A stretch of DNA of 64,000 nt from Ailanthus altissimus (taxonomy: Eukaryota > Streptophyta > Magnoliopsida > Sapindales > Simaroubaceae), in NCBI GenBank assembly GCA_946807835.1, contig OX327691.1, positions 14,249,688-14,313,687 on the forward strand. Direction: 5' to 3'. The position numbers and the translations under genes are program-made. Below, piece by piece: positions 23,593 to 36,374 of the stretch (positions are counted from its first letter, which is position 1; each line of letters opens with the position of its first letter). The notes under the pieces were generated by a model. It was not told the origin of the DNA. It did not search any database and was given only the letters and a program-made list of their open reading frames with translations.

Positions 23593-24764
23593 TCAAGGGA
23601 GTGGGATCACTATTGAAACCGATCGGTGAATTTGAAACATGTAAAAGAGGTGGTTCAAATAGAAAGAGAAGATGCTGAGAAAGCTCTAAAACGCCGGAGA
23701 TAGAGAAAAACAGCCGACGTTGAAAGAAAGAAGAAGATTAATTCTAGATCGAAAAATGATTGCTCATGCTATAGTAACATTGTTACTAGAGCAGGGAGAG
23801 AGAAAACGCATTAGTAATAACTATTTCGGTTTTTTCTGTAAATATTTTTGAGTGGTGCACTTCTCTCAAATGATTATGATTTTGATGATGATTGTTGTAA
23901 ATATCTGTAAGTTTTGTCCATTAGAGTTGGTTTTAAGTACCTGCATTTTTACAAAATTTTACAAATTAGAGTGTATGATAAAGCTCATGCCTCAACTTCC
24001 AATCAAATCAATCTACTCATGATTACAAAAATATCTCGACGAAAAATGGATTCAGATCTTTTCAGACTTGAAAAAATTCACCTAGATATCTTACTTTTTC
24101 TTTTTCTTTAAATTGAATCAGTTTCTCACTTTCTTTTTCTCTGTTCTTTACGTTTGCGTTTTTTTCGTCACTTTATTCTCAACTATTCTCACCAAGGCGA
24201 GACAAGCTAAAATTCAATTCCCTTTGCTGTTAATGAGTAAATGATGGTCGGTCATTACGCTGCTTGTTGATAAAGACAAAGTCCCAAGTTGAATAATAGA
24301 TCTATTCACCTCCCTGCCTACAACTCTGTCCTCGAAGGTTTTTATTCGATATCTCCTATCTCCCGAAAGAAAGCAAAACCCATCAAATGTATGTTTTTGT
24401 CTTTTTTTTCTTGTCCGTTTTTATTTTTATTTTTTATGATTAACTAGTTTCTCATTTGAGTGTTGAGAAAGTTCAGTATGTATGTAATTAAAGCATTAAT
24501 TTTTCTATTTATAGTCATTGGGATAAAGGGTTTAGTTTCTCTTTAATATTTGATTGTTTTTCTTTTAACATGTATATAATACTAAAAATAAAATTAAAAA
24601 ACCCAAGTTAAATTTTGAGTTTCAAAACCCTTGAATTTCGTTTAAATTTAAACTTGGACTTAGCTTATACTAAAAAAATTGAGATGTAACTTAAATTTTA
24701 AAAAATTTTAAAAAAATTTAAATTTAGATCCAAGTTTATAACAAAAACTCGTAAGGATGAAATG
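23593..24764. other. LINE leader and AT-rich intergenic DNA
   Basis: Positions 23593 to about 23800 look like the unique 5' leader of the LINE (on the minus strand: CTCTCTCCCTGCTCTAG near 23803, then the ORF1 array). From about 23800 to 24764 I see no gene, no repeat boundary and no RNA gene; composition is AT-rich with poly-T and poly-A tracts. Confidence 0.5.
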
Positions 24765-25010
24765 TCTGCACAAATCAATACATCAAAGTCAATTGTGATG
24801 ATGCAATTGATGTCCGAAGTAACATTTTGGTGTAGGAATTATAATTCGTGGCCAAATGGACGATGTGGTTGGTGTCATTGAGTTTCAGCGATAGTGGAAG
24901 CGCAAGCCTACTTGGAAGGTTTACGGTTGGTCATGGACTCGAGTTTATCTAATGTTATCAAATTAGCAATCATATTTTATTTTATTTTAATTTTACTAAA
25001 AATCAATTAA
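24765..25010 (+). pseudogene. Second LINE-type RNase H relic
   Basis: The plus strand reads I-K-V-N-C-D-D-A-I-D-V near 24785, G-I-I-I-R-G-Q-M-D-D-V-V-G near 24840 and V-E-A-Q-A-Y-L-E-G-L-R-L-V-M-D-S-S-L-S-N-V-I near 24895-24960. This is the diagnostic K-V-N-x-D, R-D/R-G and E-A-x-A-x-x-x-G-L pattern of the RVT_3 RNase H domain. It has a stop and frameshifts. It is on the opposite strand to the large LINE, so it belongs to another insertion. Confidence 0.6.
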
Positions 25011-26540
25011 GAGAGCTTGAACGCTGATTTTCTTTACAGAATCCAATTAAGTACGGCAATAGATTTGTTCTCATCAAGCAATTTACATGTGAAGTTGAAA
25101 TGTTATTTTTTCGTACTATTTATTTTTTATTTTTTTAAATCATGTAATTAGTGAAACATCTTAACGATATATATAATTTAATGAATTACGTAATTTATTA
25201 TATAATAAATTTTTAGATACATAATAAAATTTTATAGTATTAATATTTATGAGTGTATATCAAATAAATAAATATAAAATGTATCATTAGAGTAAATGGT
25301 CGAAAAGAGAAAAGAAAAGAGGAAAAAACTTTTAAATCGTAGGAGGTTTAGACGCTGCAGCGCCCAATCAAAAAGTTAAGCATTTTAAAAAAAATACCCA
25401 TTGAGTGCTGTAGCACTCAAATCTTATAATTATTATTTAGAGTCATTTACCCATTTTAATAAGTGTAACGTTTTAAAGAGATGTTGTGTCTTTTTAAATA
25501 GATACATTAACTTTCTATAAATATTATAAACACACTATATTTGTGATGATTAACTTTTTTTCTTAATCTTTAATATAAATTCTCTTTTTTTATCAATTAC
25601 TTTTAAAGTACACTTGTTGTTTAAGAAATTTGTATTTAGTGTGCATATTTACAACTTCTTATAAGTTATTGAATTATGAAATTATCCTACCACACAAAAT
25701 CTATTGCACTTTAATAATTTATTATTATAGGGATAAAAATAATTTAAGAACAATATTTAACATACCTTCATTTTAATATTCACTTGTTACACATCTCATA
25801 TATCTCATATTATTTCAAATTATAAATTATTCAAAAATTATAAAATATTATAAATTTATTAAATAGTATAATATGATAATATTATATACTATATAATAAA
25901 TTCCGTAATCTACGATATCAATACATACATATATATATATATAATCCACCGTTGGATTAAATATACGTGGAGCAAAAAGTCACCGTAATGGTGGAATCTT
26001 AACAAAAATATCTGATATTGACTCTAATTTAAATGGTGATGTCAAATAATTTACTAAATGGCCCGGCGCTACTACACATACGACTCAAAAACATAATTTT
26101 AACTCTATTTTTTTTAATTAAGAAAAATTTAGATCAATAATATTTACTTATCAACCAGGTCAAGCATTTCTTTAGCTGGTCAGAGAAATAATAACAATTT
26201 AACATTTAAAAAAATCAATCTAATACAATGTAATACTATTTGAGAAAAAGTTTATTCAAAGAAATTTTGTAGTGTAATAATTAGATACTTATTATTCATC
26301 GTTTTATTGGAAACTTATCCATATTTTTTTAATTATTATGAAATAATAATATTACTTTTATTTGTAAAACAGTTATTATTCTATAATGTTGAAAAGTAAA
26401 TTATTTATGTCTATTAAACTAATAATTGAATATTATCTTTTTTTTAATTTTTTAATTTAATCTAACGATTTAATTATTTTTAATATTATACTTTAACTTG
26501 TATTGTAGAATAAAAAACAAATTTTAAACATTAATCTCGT
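25011..26540. other. AT-rich intergenic DNA upstream of ubinuclein
   Basis: No coding, RNA or clear transposon signal is visible. It contains short A/T homopolymers and an (AT)n run near 25928-25942. It probably holds the distal ubinuclein promoter. Confidence 0.4.
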
Positions 26541-26588
26541 GCTCGTATGGACTGGATTCAATGGACTACAACTGATACTCCACGGGCC

Positions 26589-26609
26589 TGGGCCCACTCT
26601 GGTGGCCCA
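26589..26609. promoter_or_regulatory. Cluster of TGGGCC/GGCCCA (site II-like) motifs
   Basis: TGGGCC at 26589, overlapping GGCCCA at 26591, and a further GGCCCA at 26604 lie about 270 bp upstream of the ubinuclein ATG in otherwise AT-rich DNA. Such TGGGCY elements are known TCP-bound sites in promoters of broadly expressed plant genes. The motifs are seen; the role is inferred. Confidence 0.45.
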
Positions 26610-26871
26610 TCACCTTACCTCTTGGAATTTTTCTCGGGAAAGAAAACGCAAGAAAAAATTTTCAGAGAAAAATCAAATCACAGTAAAAAGAAAATAAACA
26701 AAAATTATATTAAAAAAACAAAACAAAAGCCCTCCGAAAAACGTTTCACTATCCCGCGCAATCTCTCTCTTCGATTGAACCCTTTCCATGTTTCGCAAAT
26801 CTTAATTACTATTTCTCAAATCCCCCAATTCAAATACCCTAGAATCACGATCCTTTGGCCCGAATTTATCG

Positions 26872-29800
26872 ATGGAGGAAGACAAGCCCGGCGCCTCCGT
26901 TGGAGCCGGCGGCGAGTCGTCTTCGTCGAAACCTACATCTTCGTTTATGAAATCCGGTGACCGGCAAGTGTTCGCGGTGGAGCTCCGACCGGGAGAGACC
27001 ACGTACGTGTCGTGGAAGAAGCTCGTAAAAGACGCTAACAAGGCCAATAATATCGGATCCTCCAAATCCCTAGCCGAACCCCAACCCATCCCCCGCCCCA
27101 ACCTCGAGTCTCGCATAGCTCCCGTAAGTCAGTTCAATATATCATATTGAAAATATATAATTGTTTTAATGTATTTTGTATTTACGGATTAATTATAATT
27201 CGTTGGTGTCTTGAAGCTGTAGTTAGTTGTATAACAAATCACATTATGTTAATTGTTTGTCCAAAAAAAATTGGAATAAGATTTTAGATAGTTATTTTAC
27301 TGGACATGATATTGAATGTTGTAGTTACAATTAGGATGAATTGTGCATTAGCAGCGTGCATTCATTATTTACGGGAACTGCAAATCATGTTTAATAGTTA
27401 AAGGGAAGTTATCAAAATATAAAATAAGTATTTAATGTTCTTATTGACTCTGTAAATTAATCTGGCATACACATCATAATGCCAATATGTGATGTATTCT
27501 TATGCTGTTTTTGTGGTATGAATTGAATTATTATTTTGTACCTGACCTTATTCAGGGACAAGTGGCTGAAAATACAGAGAAAGACGAGTCTGCTCCTAAT
27601 CGTTTCAGTGCTGTTATTGAGAAGATTGAACGTCTTTACATGGTCAGTTGTATTGCACTGACAAATTTTCATTTGTTTTATTTATTAGACTTTTTATTAG
27701 TGAGAATTCGTGTGTGAATGGTTGGTTTTGACATGAATTATTTTTTTTCTTTTTAAAATTTGCTAGTGGCATGATAATTTGTACGTGGAATTACATATGC
27801 TAATTTGACTAGCAATATTTCACAGGGTAAAGATAGTAGCGATGATGAAGAACTAGATGATATTCCCGATGATGATCAGTATGATACAGAAGACTCTTTC
27901 ATTGATGATGCCGAGCTGGTTGGTACCATTATCTATCAGTTGTCTTTTCAAGTTAAATTTGATGTTTTTCAGCTGTTGATAATATTTCTTCATTATGGAA
28001 TTCTTCCAGTATGCATGATTTTTTGTTCTTTACTTGTTATGCAGGATGAATATTTTGAAGTTGATAATTCAGCACTAAAACATGATGGGTTCTTTGTTAA
28101 TAGGGGGAAGTTGGAGCGCGTGTGAGTTTTTCTTTTCCAACTTGATACAACAATGGTCTTGGTTCTCTATTTTGCTATATATTAGTTTTCCCCTGCCTCT
28201 CTTTTTGTTTGTTTAGGGCTTGAAGAATATTCCTAGTTGGATAGAAAATGTATACTGCCTTTGGTTCACCATCAAGCTAGATTATATCCTCTTCACAGTA
28301 TAAGCTTGGGTCAATTACAAATTCTTTTCGTTTTAGGGGGCTGCAGATATTGTTTAAGAAGTTTAATATAAAATTTCATCAATTATGAGACATAGCACAC
28401 TTCTGATGATGTTGCAGCTGTGAAAAAGTAATCGAGCACTAAGGGAGTTCTACTACTGAATTAATTAGAGAGGGCTTAGGATATGTAATTTAGAGGTGTA
28501 TGCTACAGTGCCACTGAATACTTATTGACAGTGTAAGGGATTTGAAAGGCTTATGATAGTCCTGCAGCATTAAAATCTTTCTTGACAGAGAAAGTTGAAA
28601 GTTACAACTCATTGATGTAGAACTTTCTTATAGTTTATTGGTGGCAAGTTAAGCATTTCTGCACTTAGAGCTTCTTGATAGTGAATCTTAACTTATCTAT
28701 ATGCTCATTGATATCTATAGAATGCTTCTATTTCTCTCCAACCACAGCATAATCAAGAGTGAAGAATTTCTTGTTAAATGTTCTTACTTTTGTAGCTTTT
28801 GTTTTTTAGCATTATGTGGTGGGGTATGGTTGTTAAAATCTATGATTATTGGGTGTTGAATGTGTTCTAGACCTTGTAGAATGACCGAGGATGACCATAG
28901 ACTAGAAGTTTCAGGCTGGTTTTTATGGGTTAATTGGTGGTCAGCCAGGAAAATTTATGGGTTAGTGTTTGAAAGGGTATAAGGATAGAAGGGGTATGCA
29001 TCATGTTTCTTATTGAGCAGTAAAATCCAAGTTTAACAGGGTTGTACCCAAGAGAAGTAATTCGTGTTTCTGGGGGACTTTGGTTCCTGGAATTTAATTT
29101 TAGTGGAGGCAAGTGTTAGGGTATATAATGTAAAGCTTTTACTTTTATAGGATCTTTTACCCTGAGCCTCAAAGTTGGAGATGTTTGCATCTATTAAATG
29201 GTGAAGAAAAGTTGCATAGATTTACTTTATTTGAAAAATAACTTTCATGCTCACCTGTTACTAATTTCTTATATTTCCCTTTTCAAGAAGTGCACCTCCT
29301 GCAATAACTACCCAGCAACCGAAGAAAAGGCGAAGAAAAGATTTGTCAAAGGCACAAGGTGAGAGTGATGATGGTCATGTGACAAATAAACATGTAAAAT
29401 CGACTAAAACAGCTACTGGAAAGTCAGCACCCTTAGTCGAGAAAAACTTTCCTACTCAAAATACAACAGTGACGAGTTTACATTATGAGGATGTGAGATC
29501 TCAGAATCATTTAAATGCTTCTGGAATAGCTTCTAGGAAGAAATCTGCTGACAATAAAATGATGTTGGATACTTCATCTCTTAAAGTTTCAAATGGGGAT
29601 GCTTCTGTATCTCTAGCAAAGGAAAAGGATACCGAAAGGCTGAAACAAGGAGTTGTCCAGTCAAAGAATGTCAGTAGTAAACTGAAAGACATCAGTGGAC
29701 CTTCTGATGCTTCACAACAGAAATACCATGATCAAAGTGCTCATGCACAATCCAAATCCCAGTCTGGAAAACCACTGCATAACGTTGATGAGTTGGAATC

Positions 29801-32800
29801 TGTTCGACAAAGAGAAAAAAATGGCAGTCATGTACTGTCAGAGTTCAATGTTTCTGAGGGCAAGTATCCCATGCAAATAATGGTAAGTACTTCTTTTAAT
29901 ATAATCCTTCCTTTAAAAAAAATTAAGACTTTCTTTAATTGGTTAAAGATGTATTAGTCATATGTTGGACAGAAAATTGGGGTTTTGTTTTCCTTGGTCA
30001 ATGCCAGACGTGGCCATACTTTAGAATCTGGACAGTGTGAATTTGCTATTTTAAACAATCTTTGCATAGCTCAACCAAAAATGGAAAAGGCCCATGTAGA
30101 AACACTTGAGATGTCCTTTTCTCTTTAAGAATATTGGTGCTTTTATCTTAGTGATACAGATTTATTTTGAAAATTTGGGCCTTGTTTCTTCTTTTAAAGT
30201 ATAAGGTTGAGTGGATTATGTACAGCTGTAGCTAGCAGCTGTAGCTAGCAGCTAGAAAGCCATCCTTGAATCTGCAGTTCTTATATAATTTGGATATGTA
30301 TTTTATTTTACTCTCTTTCTGAAATTTTAACTTAAAGCTAAATAAAAGATGTATTTATTAAATGTTGGTTAAATTAATTGCTGTTTTAACTTTTCTGTGC
30401 ATCACATAAAGGTAAGAAATTTTATTTGTTTTTACTACATGAATATCTTGCAGAAAGCTTCACATTTGCGCAGAAAGGATGGGTCTAGTGTGCGGTCCAA
30501 AAGTTCAATGCTTGAGAAGGCCATTAGGGAGTTAGAAAGAATGGTTGCAGAATGTGAGTTTTTGATATTCTTATTAAATTTCTACATTTCAGAGATGGTT
30601 ATTTGTGAAAGTCCTCTCAAAATTCTAAAACGTTTCTTCATATAAAATATTACAGCAAGGCCACCTGCTATGGAAAACCAAGAAGCTGATACCTCACCCC
30701 AGGCAGTTAAAAGGAGATTGCCTAGAGAAATAAAGCAAAAGCTTGCCAAAGTAGCTAGACTAGCGGTAATGGTGGAAAATTGATGTCTGTTGATTACTTT
30801 TTACTTTGTTATACGATTGGAAAAATAGTTTGGTGCTTGCAATATTTTTCCCTTCTTTTCTTTTACCTTGTGCACATAAATATGAGTCTGTTATTTTGAA
30901 AATCTGCAGCAGGCAAGCCAGGGGAAGATATCAAAAGAGTTAATCAACCGCCTGATGAGTATCCTCGGACATTTAATGCAGCTTAGAACTCTTAAGGTAT
31001 CTCAATTTGCTCAAACAAGGATTTGTTGTTCTTTGTATGACCAACTTTTTATTGCTTGAAAAGAAAAAAAAATGAGAAGAGAAAGGTGGAGAAAAGCATT
31101 GCTGTGATTTGGTTCCTGATATATGATTGGACAACAGTAGTAATGACTTAAATTTTTATTATATATAATGTTATCAAGCTGTCTAGCAGCGATTGAATTA
31201 TGTCATTACTTTTTCTGACCTCTGGTAAAAAGTAAATATTATTTTTTTGGTACATGATAAGCAATTTTAGTTGGATTTTTCGTTTTTATCATGTATTGGC
31301 TCTTGAATTGTAGTATGAAATTTATGGCTTTCTAGAGAAGGTGCTGTAATTAGCCTTGTGATATGACAAGATTGTGACGACTTTTCTAAAAGTTGGTAGA
31401 ATCTTGTCAGTTAGTGTGCAAATGTTGTTGATCTTGCACTATTATTTCCTTCTGTGAATGAACTAAGCTTCTTGCAATTTGATAATTTATAGTGAATTGC
31501 ATAATTGCTTGGCCTCTATCATTGTTTAAGATGGGTGTTTTCTTTGTTTTTCTCTGTTTTGAGTGCAGTCAAGTTGCATTGTGTTTTTCCTTATATAATG
31601 ATACTTAATCTTTTCTGCTTAAGGCACGTTTTTGTCTTTGCTACAGAGAAACTTAAAAATCATGATTAATATGGGTTTGTCAGCAAAGCAGGAGAAAGAT
31701 GATAGGTTTCAACAGATAAAGAAGGAAGTTATTGAAATGATAAAAGAGCGAGTCCCCTCTTTGCAGTCCAAGGTTTGTTTTGATCAAATCTCTCTCTCTG
31801 TTGCAATTGGCTTCTGGGGTAGTCGTTTTTAGATGCTTTGCTTTAGTTCAATGGGGAATGTGAAGCTTTACATTCATAACAAGTAAAACTGTATTGCTTT
31901 TCTTTTTCATAGCTTCATATTGGTGTTTATCTACTTAGGGCTCTTTCTTTTAAATGTAGTTGTTCCTCAACAAATGCAATTATTTGTTGCTCTGTGGCGT
32001 TAGTGGTCCATCTTAATTTGTTCTAATTTTTTCCTGTGTTAACTTAAGATTCATAATTAATTTTCAGACACTTGAGAAACAAGCTGGAGCTACAGATGAT
32101 TTTCAAGAAATTGGATCCGAAGAGAAAGCAGTCCTTAAAAGAAAATATAGTATGGATTCTGTGCTGGAGAACAGGATCTGTGATCTCTATGATCTTTATG
32201 TTGATGTACTGATCTTGCAATGCCCTTTCTTGAAAAAAATTTCCTTTCTATTATAGAATTTCATTTCTGTATATCTTATTCTGATCAACATTATTTATTG
32301 TACCAGGGACTGGATGAAGATGCAGGTCCACAAATCAGAAAGTTGTATGTGGAGGTTGTTCACTTTCCCTTGCCATTTTCCAAGTTCTAATTTAACTTTG
32401 TGATATCTAATTAGCTGCTTCCAATTTATTCTCTCTGAATGAATTATTTGAGCTTCGCATTAGATGTTAATGAAATTGGCCCTATCATCTTTACTAGTTT
32501 CATTTTCTCTGAGTTCTATGCTGTTTCACTTCTGCAGATCATTGTTCAATGTCTTTAAAGATTTGCTAATTAAATTATAGAATATATCACTTGGATCATA
32601 TAGCTGCAATTCACTGCTTTCTGTTTCTCACCCCCTTCCCTTTTCTATAAATTGAAACATTTACAACGTTTATTGTCACTGGCTTTAAAGGATACTTGTG
32701 GCTTGGCTTCTCTTCAGAAGTTTCTTTGATTGCTTTTATGATCATTTTCTTGAATCCCTATCCTTAAAATATCTCCTTGAAATATGATTTTCTCGGTTTA

Positions 32801-34556
32801 TCCTCCTTTAGAGAATATCAATAGAATAGTTGTTGTTACTGCTCAATAGTTGAATCTTTTGCATAAGTTTTTCTCGACATTTTAGAGTCTTTTCTGTGAT
32901 ACAGCTTGCAGAATTGTGGCCAAAAGGTTTCATGGACAACCATGGGATCAAACGTGCAATTTGTAGAGCAAAGGAGAGAAGAAGGGAACTATACAGCAGA
33001 CATAAGGTCTCTGATTTCTCCCTGCCCACTTTTCATCCTTTATATGCTTCACCATGACATTCAACTCTTCCTTTCAAATGCATCTTTTGTGGGTGGAATT
33101 GAAATTTTCTTTCTCATTTTTGGATACATTTAGTGAGATCATACGGACCTCTGCTTTAATAAAATCTTAGGTCCCAATCTCTTCTTTTTGGTTCTCTTAG
33201 TGGACATCTAGTCCACTTCTGTATCTTCTTTCTATTGCTTTAATAAAATCTTCTTTGTTTCTTTAAAAAAAGAGAAGAAAAAATCACACGGACCTTGGCC
33301 TGAGCATTTGCATCCAATTTGGATTACTGGAATTATAGCAGCTTCCCCCAAATGGATGTATGTGCTTGAATTTTACTATTTGAAATATCAACTTTTATGC
33401 AAATCTGGGTTGCTTGATGTAACCTAAGATTTACCACAGGGACATGGCAGTGTGCTTGTAGAGAGAAGGGGGTAGATGGGATGGGAAGAAGTTTAAGGAG
33501 TTCCTTCTGTGTTCTTTATATGATGCAAATAGTGTAACAAATATTCCTTTTGTAGCAAATTAACATTCTACATAATTTAAACATTAAAAGATCAAGTGGT
33601 GTTGTAAAAATTCTATCATATATGCTATAAAAGCTAAAGATTGCAACTAATTGCATTTTGAAAGGATTGGGTATATTCTCTTGGACAAAGTCTTGTCATA
33701 TCTTTTTTTAGATTTCAGATGAACCAAAATTGATTGGGTCCTACCTGTTCTTTTTCTCACTTTCTTCAATGTTACACACACAAGATATCTATGAATTTCT
33801 CTTTTAATAGAATTGTCAATTTGCTGTCTCTGAGTCAGTGTTACTGGGATGGTAGATGTGAACTGTTCAAATTCCAACAGATTTTTGTTTCCTTTTCTTG
33901 AAGCTCATGGAAAAATATAATATCCAGGGTTGTTTTCGATTTACATCAACATTATTAGGTCTGATCTTTATAGCTGCTCCATGTGGGCACTTTTAATACC
34001 ATGCATAATTGATTTTCCTTGGAGTTGCTTGATAGTCATTGATGCCGTTTTTTTTTTTTCAAATTTGATTCACTTATTATAAAAGGATCAAGAAAAACTC
34101 AAGAGGAAAAAGATCCCAACACCAAAAACAGAGGAGACTGTTCGAGCTGAGGCAAGTTCTGTTCCTCAGCCACAGCATGTGCGAGAGAGGTTGGTTGGTG
34201 ATTCTGGTACTCATAATTTAGCTTCAGCTAACAAGTCAATTTCCAATACGACAACAGCTGCAATGAGGACCCCTAGTCCTTCCTCAAATGCTCCTAGCTT
34301 GGACAGGCCAAAACAAGAGAAATCAAAAGGAAGTTCAAGCATTCCTGTGGACGAAACAGAGATGGTAGATGGCACAATAACAAAGAAAAAGGTAAAGAGG
34401 AAGCCGGAGCAGGAGTTGGGTGGATCTCATTTTCATCCTGAGAAGTTACCCGCCCAACTGAGTGAAGAAAGACACAAGTCGCATAAGCAGTCTGCAATTC
34501 TTTCCGAAAAATTAAATCTTCAGTCGATTGCTCCAAATTTCGAACAGTCAAACTGA
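26872..34556 (+). CDS. UBN2: Ubinuclein (HIRA-complex subunit), UBN1/UBN2 orthologue
   Basis: Exons 26872-27123, 27556-27642, 27826-27918, 28045-28121, 29288-29882, 30454-30553, 30656-30765, 30910-30996, 31647-31772, 32068-32205, 32307-32354, 32905-33006 and 34086-34556 join to 761 codons with all phases matching and GT-AG ends. Residues about 114-170 form the Hpc2-related domain (acidic D-D-E-E-L-D-D-I-P-D-D-D, then F-I-D-D-A-E-L-D-E-Y-F-E-V-D and G-F-F-V-N-R-G). Residues about 420-605 form the helical ubinuclein middle domain (R-R-L-P-R-E-I-K-Q-K-L, then L-W-P-K-G-F-M-D-N-H-G-I-K-R-A-I). The last exon is basic and disordered. In the family this nuclear subunit acts with HIRA to deposit histone H3.3 independently of replication. 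Exon 8 has tandem CAGCAG acceptors that could add or drop one Gln. UBN1 versus UBN2 cannot be separated here; the symbol reflects synteny with MEI1. Confidence 0.93.
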
Positions 34557-36170
34557 CATGATTTAGGAAATTCACACCAAATAGGGTGTGTAACAGTTTT
34601 TCATTTCTTTCCTTTTGTTCGATGAGCTTCATTCATTCTGACTGACTGATTGTTGCCATATCAGTTTCAATTTTTGTAAGTAAATTGTGTCGCATGGCAC
34701 CATGTGGATTTAGAGTCTTTTATCTTAAAATAGAAGAAATCAGAAATTTGTAGTTTCCTTGTATAGTTTTCATGCCGCATTCTTTTGATTTTCCAGCCCG
34801 ATGTTTTCTTTAATCTGCATTTTTCTCTGGATAGTCAAGAGGCATAGAGAACGTGATTACTGATGATGGGTAAATAAATTAGGGTTGGTTTAGTTGAGAT
34901 TTTTAAATTGAGTGTTTGGAAATTTAACTGTTGTTAATGAAAAAACTTTTTTGAAGTATTTAGATTGTTTAATTATATATTGTTAAAAGTAATTATTTGA
35001 TATTAAATTATTAAAAAAATATTTAATAAAAATTGTATTCAAATTATAAACAAATAAATATTTTTTATATATAAATTTAAATTTATCATATATTTTTTTA
35101 AATTTAATTTTATTAAAACACAAGAATTATATAAAATTAATATTTAGTAATTAATGAATTAATATATATTATTGTGTTTAATCTAAAAATTAAAAATAAA
35201 ATAATCAACAAAAAATTTTGATAAATTTTTATAAAAATATAAAAGATGTAGTAATACAAAAAATTAGAGATACAATGATTTTTAAAAAAAATATTAATTG
35301 AAGATAATTTATTTTTATTAAGAGTATATTAGAAAATAAAAAAAATATTATTAGAGTATATGTGACATTAGACATTATATACATAAAAAAAAATTAAAAA
35401 AACTCTTATTCTAAAAATTTTAAATTTAAACTTTTGTAAATAAAGATAAAATATATTTTTAATTTCTAAAAATTCTTCTTTAATTACAATTAAACATCAA
35501 CAAAAAAATTTAGCATTAAAATAATTTTTTTAGCCAATAAAAAAAATCAACCAATTAGAAATTAAGTTAAAGCCTGAAAGGCATAATTAATTCCTACAGA
35601 ACAAACATTTCACATCGAAGGTATCTTTGTTTTGTTTTGTTTTTATATTTCCTATATTGGAAATAAAAATAAATTTTAATTCCGTAAATCAAACAGATCA
35701 TAACTGATATTTTGAGAGAGGAAACTTCCATAGAAGTCTGTTAAATAACGGGGGAAAAAAGGAAAAGAAAATGAAGAACTAAAGATATCAGATGCAGTAT
35801 TAGTTTTATTGTTTGGAGTGTTAATGTTTGTGCATTATTTGACTTTTAAGTTCTAAGAGAAGTTAGGGAGTTCCATTTTTTTAATTATTAAAATGTAGTA
35901 TGATAATTATAATTATGATAAAATATTTATGATAATTGTAACGAGATATTTATATAATTTATAGATATTTAAATATAAAAAAATTGTCAATGCAAACCGT
36001 AAAATCGTTAGTTAAAATGTAAACGTTCGCACGGACGTAAATTGACAATTACCTTAGTTTAGGAAAGACCTTAAATGAGTATGCGACATCAGGCATCAGG
36101 AAAATCGGACGGCAAAGACGGTAACATTCATTACAAATGACGCAGCTTAGTTACATCCCGTAGCATAAAC
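34557..36170. other. Ubinuclein 3' region and very AT-rich spacer
   Basis: The first about 200 bp are probably 3' UTR. From about 34860 to 36000 the sequence is almost pure A/T with no gene or repeat boundary that I can support. Confidence 0.5.
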
Positions 36171-36172
36171 CC

Positions 36173-36204
36173 TTTCCCGCGTTTTATACTATCGAAATTC
36201 CCGC
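36173..36204 (+). promoter_or_regulatory. Paired E2F-type sites upstream of the MEI1-like gene
   Basis: TTTCCCGC at 36173-36180 matches the E2F consensus TTTSSCGC exactly, and ATTCCCGC at 36197-36204 differs at one base. Both lie about 170-200 bp before the ATG and stand out in an AT-rich region. Plant replication and checkpoint genes are commonly E2F targets, which suits a TopBP1-like protein. Binding is inferred, not shown. Confidence 0.5.
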
Positions 36205-36374
36205 TCTCTGAAAACCTAACTCATTTCAGAATCATATCACTCTCTTTCAAAATTCAAAAATTTCACTCAGGAGGATTCAACAGATACATTCAAGTCCGTC
36301 TGCGTCTATGTGTTTATCCAATAATTAATTTATAATAATTATAAATAGTATTCGGAGTGAATTGCGAGGAGAAG

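Larger units (their letters stand above)
300..23800 (-). mobile_element. Composite L1-type LINE, split by at least six nested insertions
   Basis: Minus-strand pieces occur in the order expected for a plant L1 LINE: ORF1 (DUF4283 plus zinc knuckle) at 23.3-20.4 kb, endonuclease and reverse transcriptase at 17.67-14.96 kb, the post-RT linker at 6.62-6.23 kb, zf-RVT at 3.99-3.71 kb, and RNase H at 0.98-0.64 and 0.49-0.3 kb. The gaps coincide with elements 17680-20370, 6628-14953, 3995-6225, 989-3706 and 488-635. After subtracting these and the extra 5' repeats, about 6 kb remains, a normal L1 length. Many stops and frameshifts show that it is dead. The outer limits are approximate: I saw no clear poly(A) tail or flanking duplication of the LINE itself. 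Confidence 0.8.
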
